Below the pieces are notes generated by a model. It ran no database searches. It worked only from the letters and a program-made list of their open reading frames with translations, and was not told the origin of the DNA. Source: JACRGC01 sp035288785 (GTDB lineage Archaea; Micrarchaeota; Micrarchaeia; Norongarragalinales; SBBD01). From it: DNA of 14,585 nucleotides. Position 1 is the stretch's first letter. The number at the start of each line of letters is the position of its first letter. The stretch is from NCBI GenBank assembly GCA_035288785.1, contig DATDZF010000086.1, forward strand, positions 1 to 14,585, given 5' to 3'. The translations under genes were made by a program, and so were the position numbers. Positions 14,518 to 14,585 of this stretch are shown here, in pieces.

Positions 14518-14585
14518 ATGCAAGGCGATTTCTACGGCCGGCCCCTTACGGACTTGTACCAGTTTAGGAGCCCGCGCGAAAAGCT
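14518..14585 (+). CDS. 5' end of a gene running off the window, unidentified
   Basis: The frame ATG...AAG is open for 22 codons to the edge (MQGDFYGRPLTDLYQFRSPR...). FYGRPLTDL faintly recalls the N terminus of MoaA-type radical SAM proteins (YGRPVTDLR), but the next residues do not follow that family, so no function is assigned. No Shine-Dalgarno; the TATA box supports a leaderless start. Confidence 0.5.
   Translation, partial: MQGDFYGRPLTDLYQFRSPREK

Noticed and set aside
14518..14585. MoaA radical SAM protein
   Set aside because: Only YGRPLTDL is suggestive; the following residues do not show the family pattern and the CxxxCxxC motif would lie outside the window.

Overview
The window is archaeal chromosome. 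It carries an archaeal ribosomal protein eS6 and an archaeal/eukaryotic-type tryptophanyl-tRNA synthetase. It also has prepilin-like proteins and a TadC/PilC-type membrane protein. Two tRNA genes are interrupted by introns with bulge-helix-bulge (BHB) splice motifs, and one C/D box sRNA is predicted. Upstream signals are TATA boxes plus GGTGAT/GGAGG ribosome binding sites, with several genes apparently leaderless. The compact layout, many short secreted or membrane proteins and a noncanonical tRNA intron suggest a DPANN-type archaeon (Diapherotrites- or Micrarchaeota-like), but the lineage cannot be fixed from this window alone.

Layout. 1-2634 (minus): 3' part of a secreted DUF4139 protein, a TadC-like type IV pilus/secretion membrane protein, and eS6. 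2745-3866 (plus): trpS. 3956-5441 (minus): three prepilin-like genes, two of them overlapping. 5569-5727 (plus): tRNA-Phe(GAA) with an 85-nt intron in the T loop. 5717-7760: an AT-rich accessory stretch in which the tRNA-Phe 3' end recurs 1,000 bp and about 1,934 bp downstream. It holds two small membrane proteins and a DUF4256 protein. 7845-7930: predicted C/D box sRNA with a guide matching 16S rRNA around U1498 (E. coli numbering). 8155-10104: cold-shock protein, an unknown protein with an acidic tail, and a secreted/anchored protein. 10186-10340: tRNA-Gly(GCC) with a canonical-position intron. 10341-10726: a gene-free block of palindromes, a second copy of the tRNA-Gly 3' end and an inverted relic of the tRNA-Phe intron. 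12442-10727, 13725-12463 and 14368-13739 (minus): an apparent operon of membrane protein, enolase and secreted transglutaminase-like protein. 14518 to the right edge (plus): start of a further gene.

The most interesting signal is not a protein operon. At three loci (tRNA-Phe, tRNA-Gly, eS6) the 3' end of a conserved gene is duplicated a short distance downstream. At tRNA-Gly and eS6 the spacer holds members of one G-rich palindromic repeat family. A homologue of the tRNA-Phe intron lies inside the tRNA-Gly repeat block without usable splice sites. This suggests small non-coding elements that target or duplicate gene 3' ends, and mobility of tRNA intron sequence. The individual alignments are visible in the sequence; the mechanism is inference.
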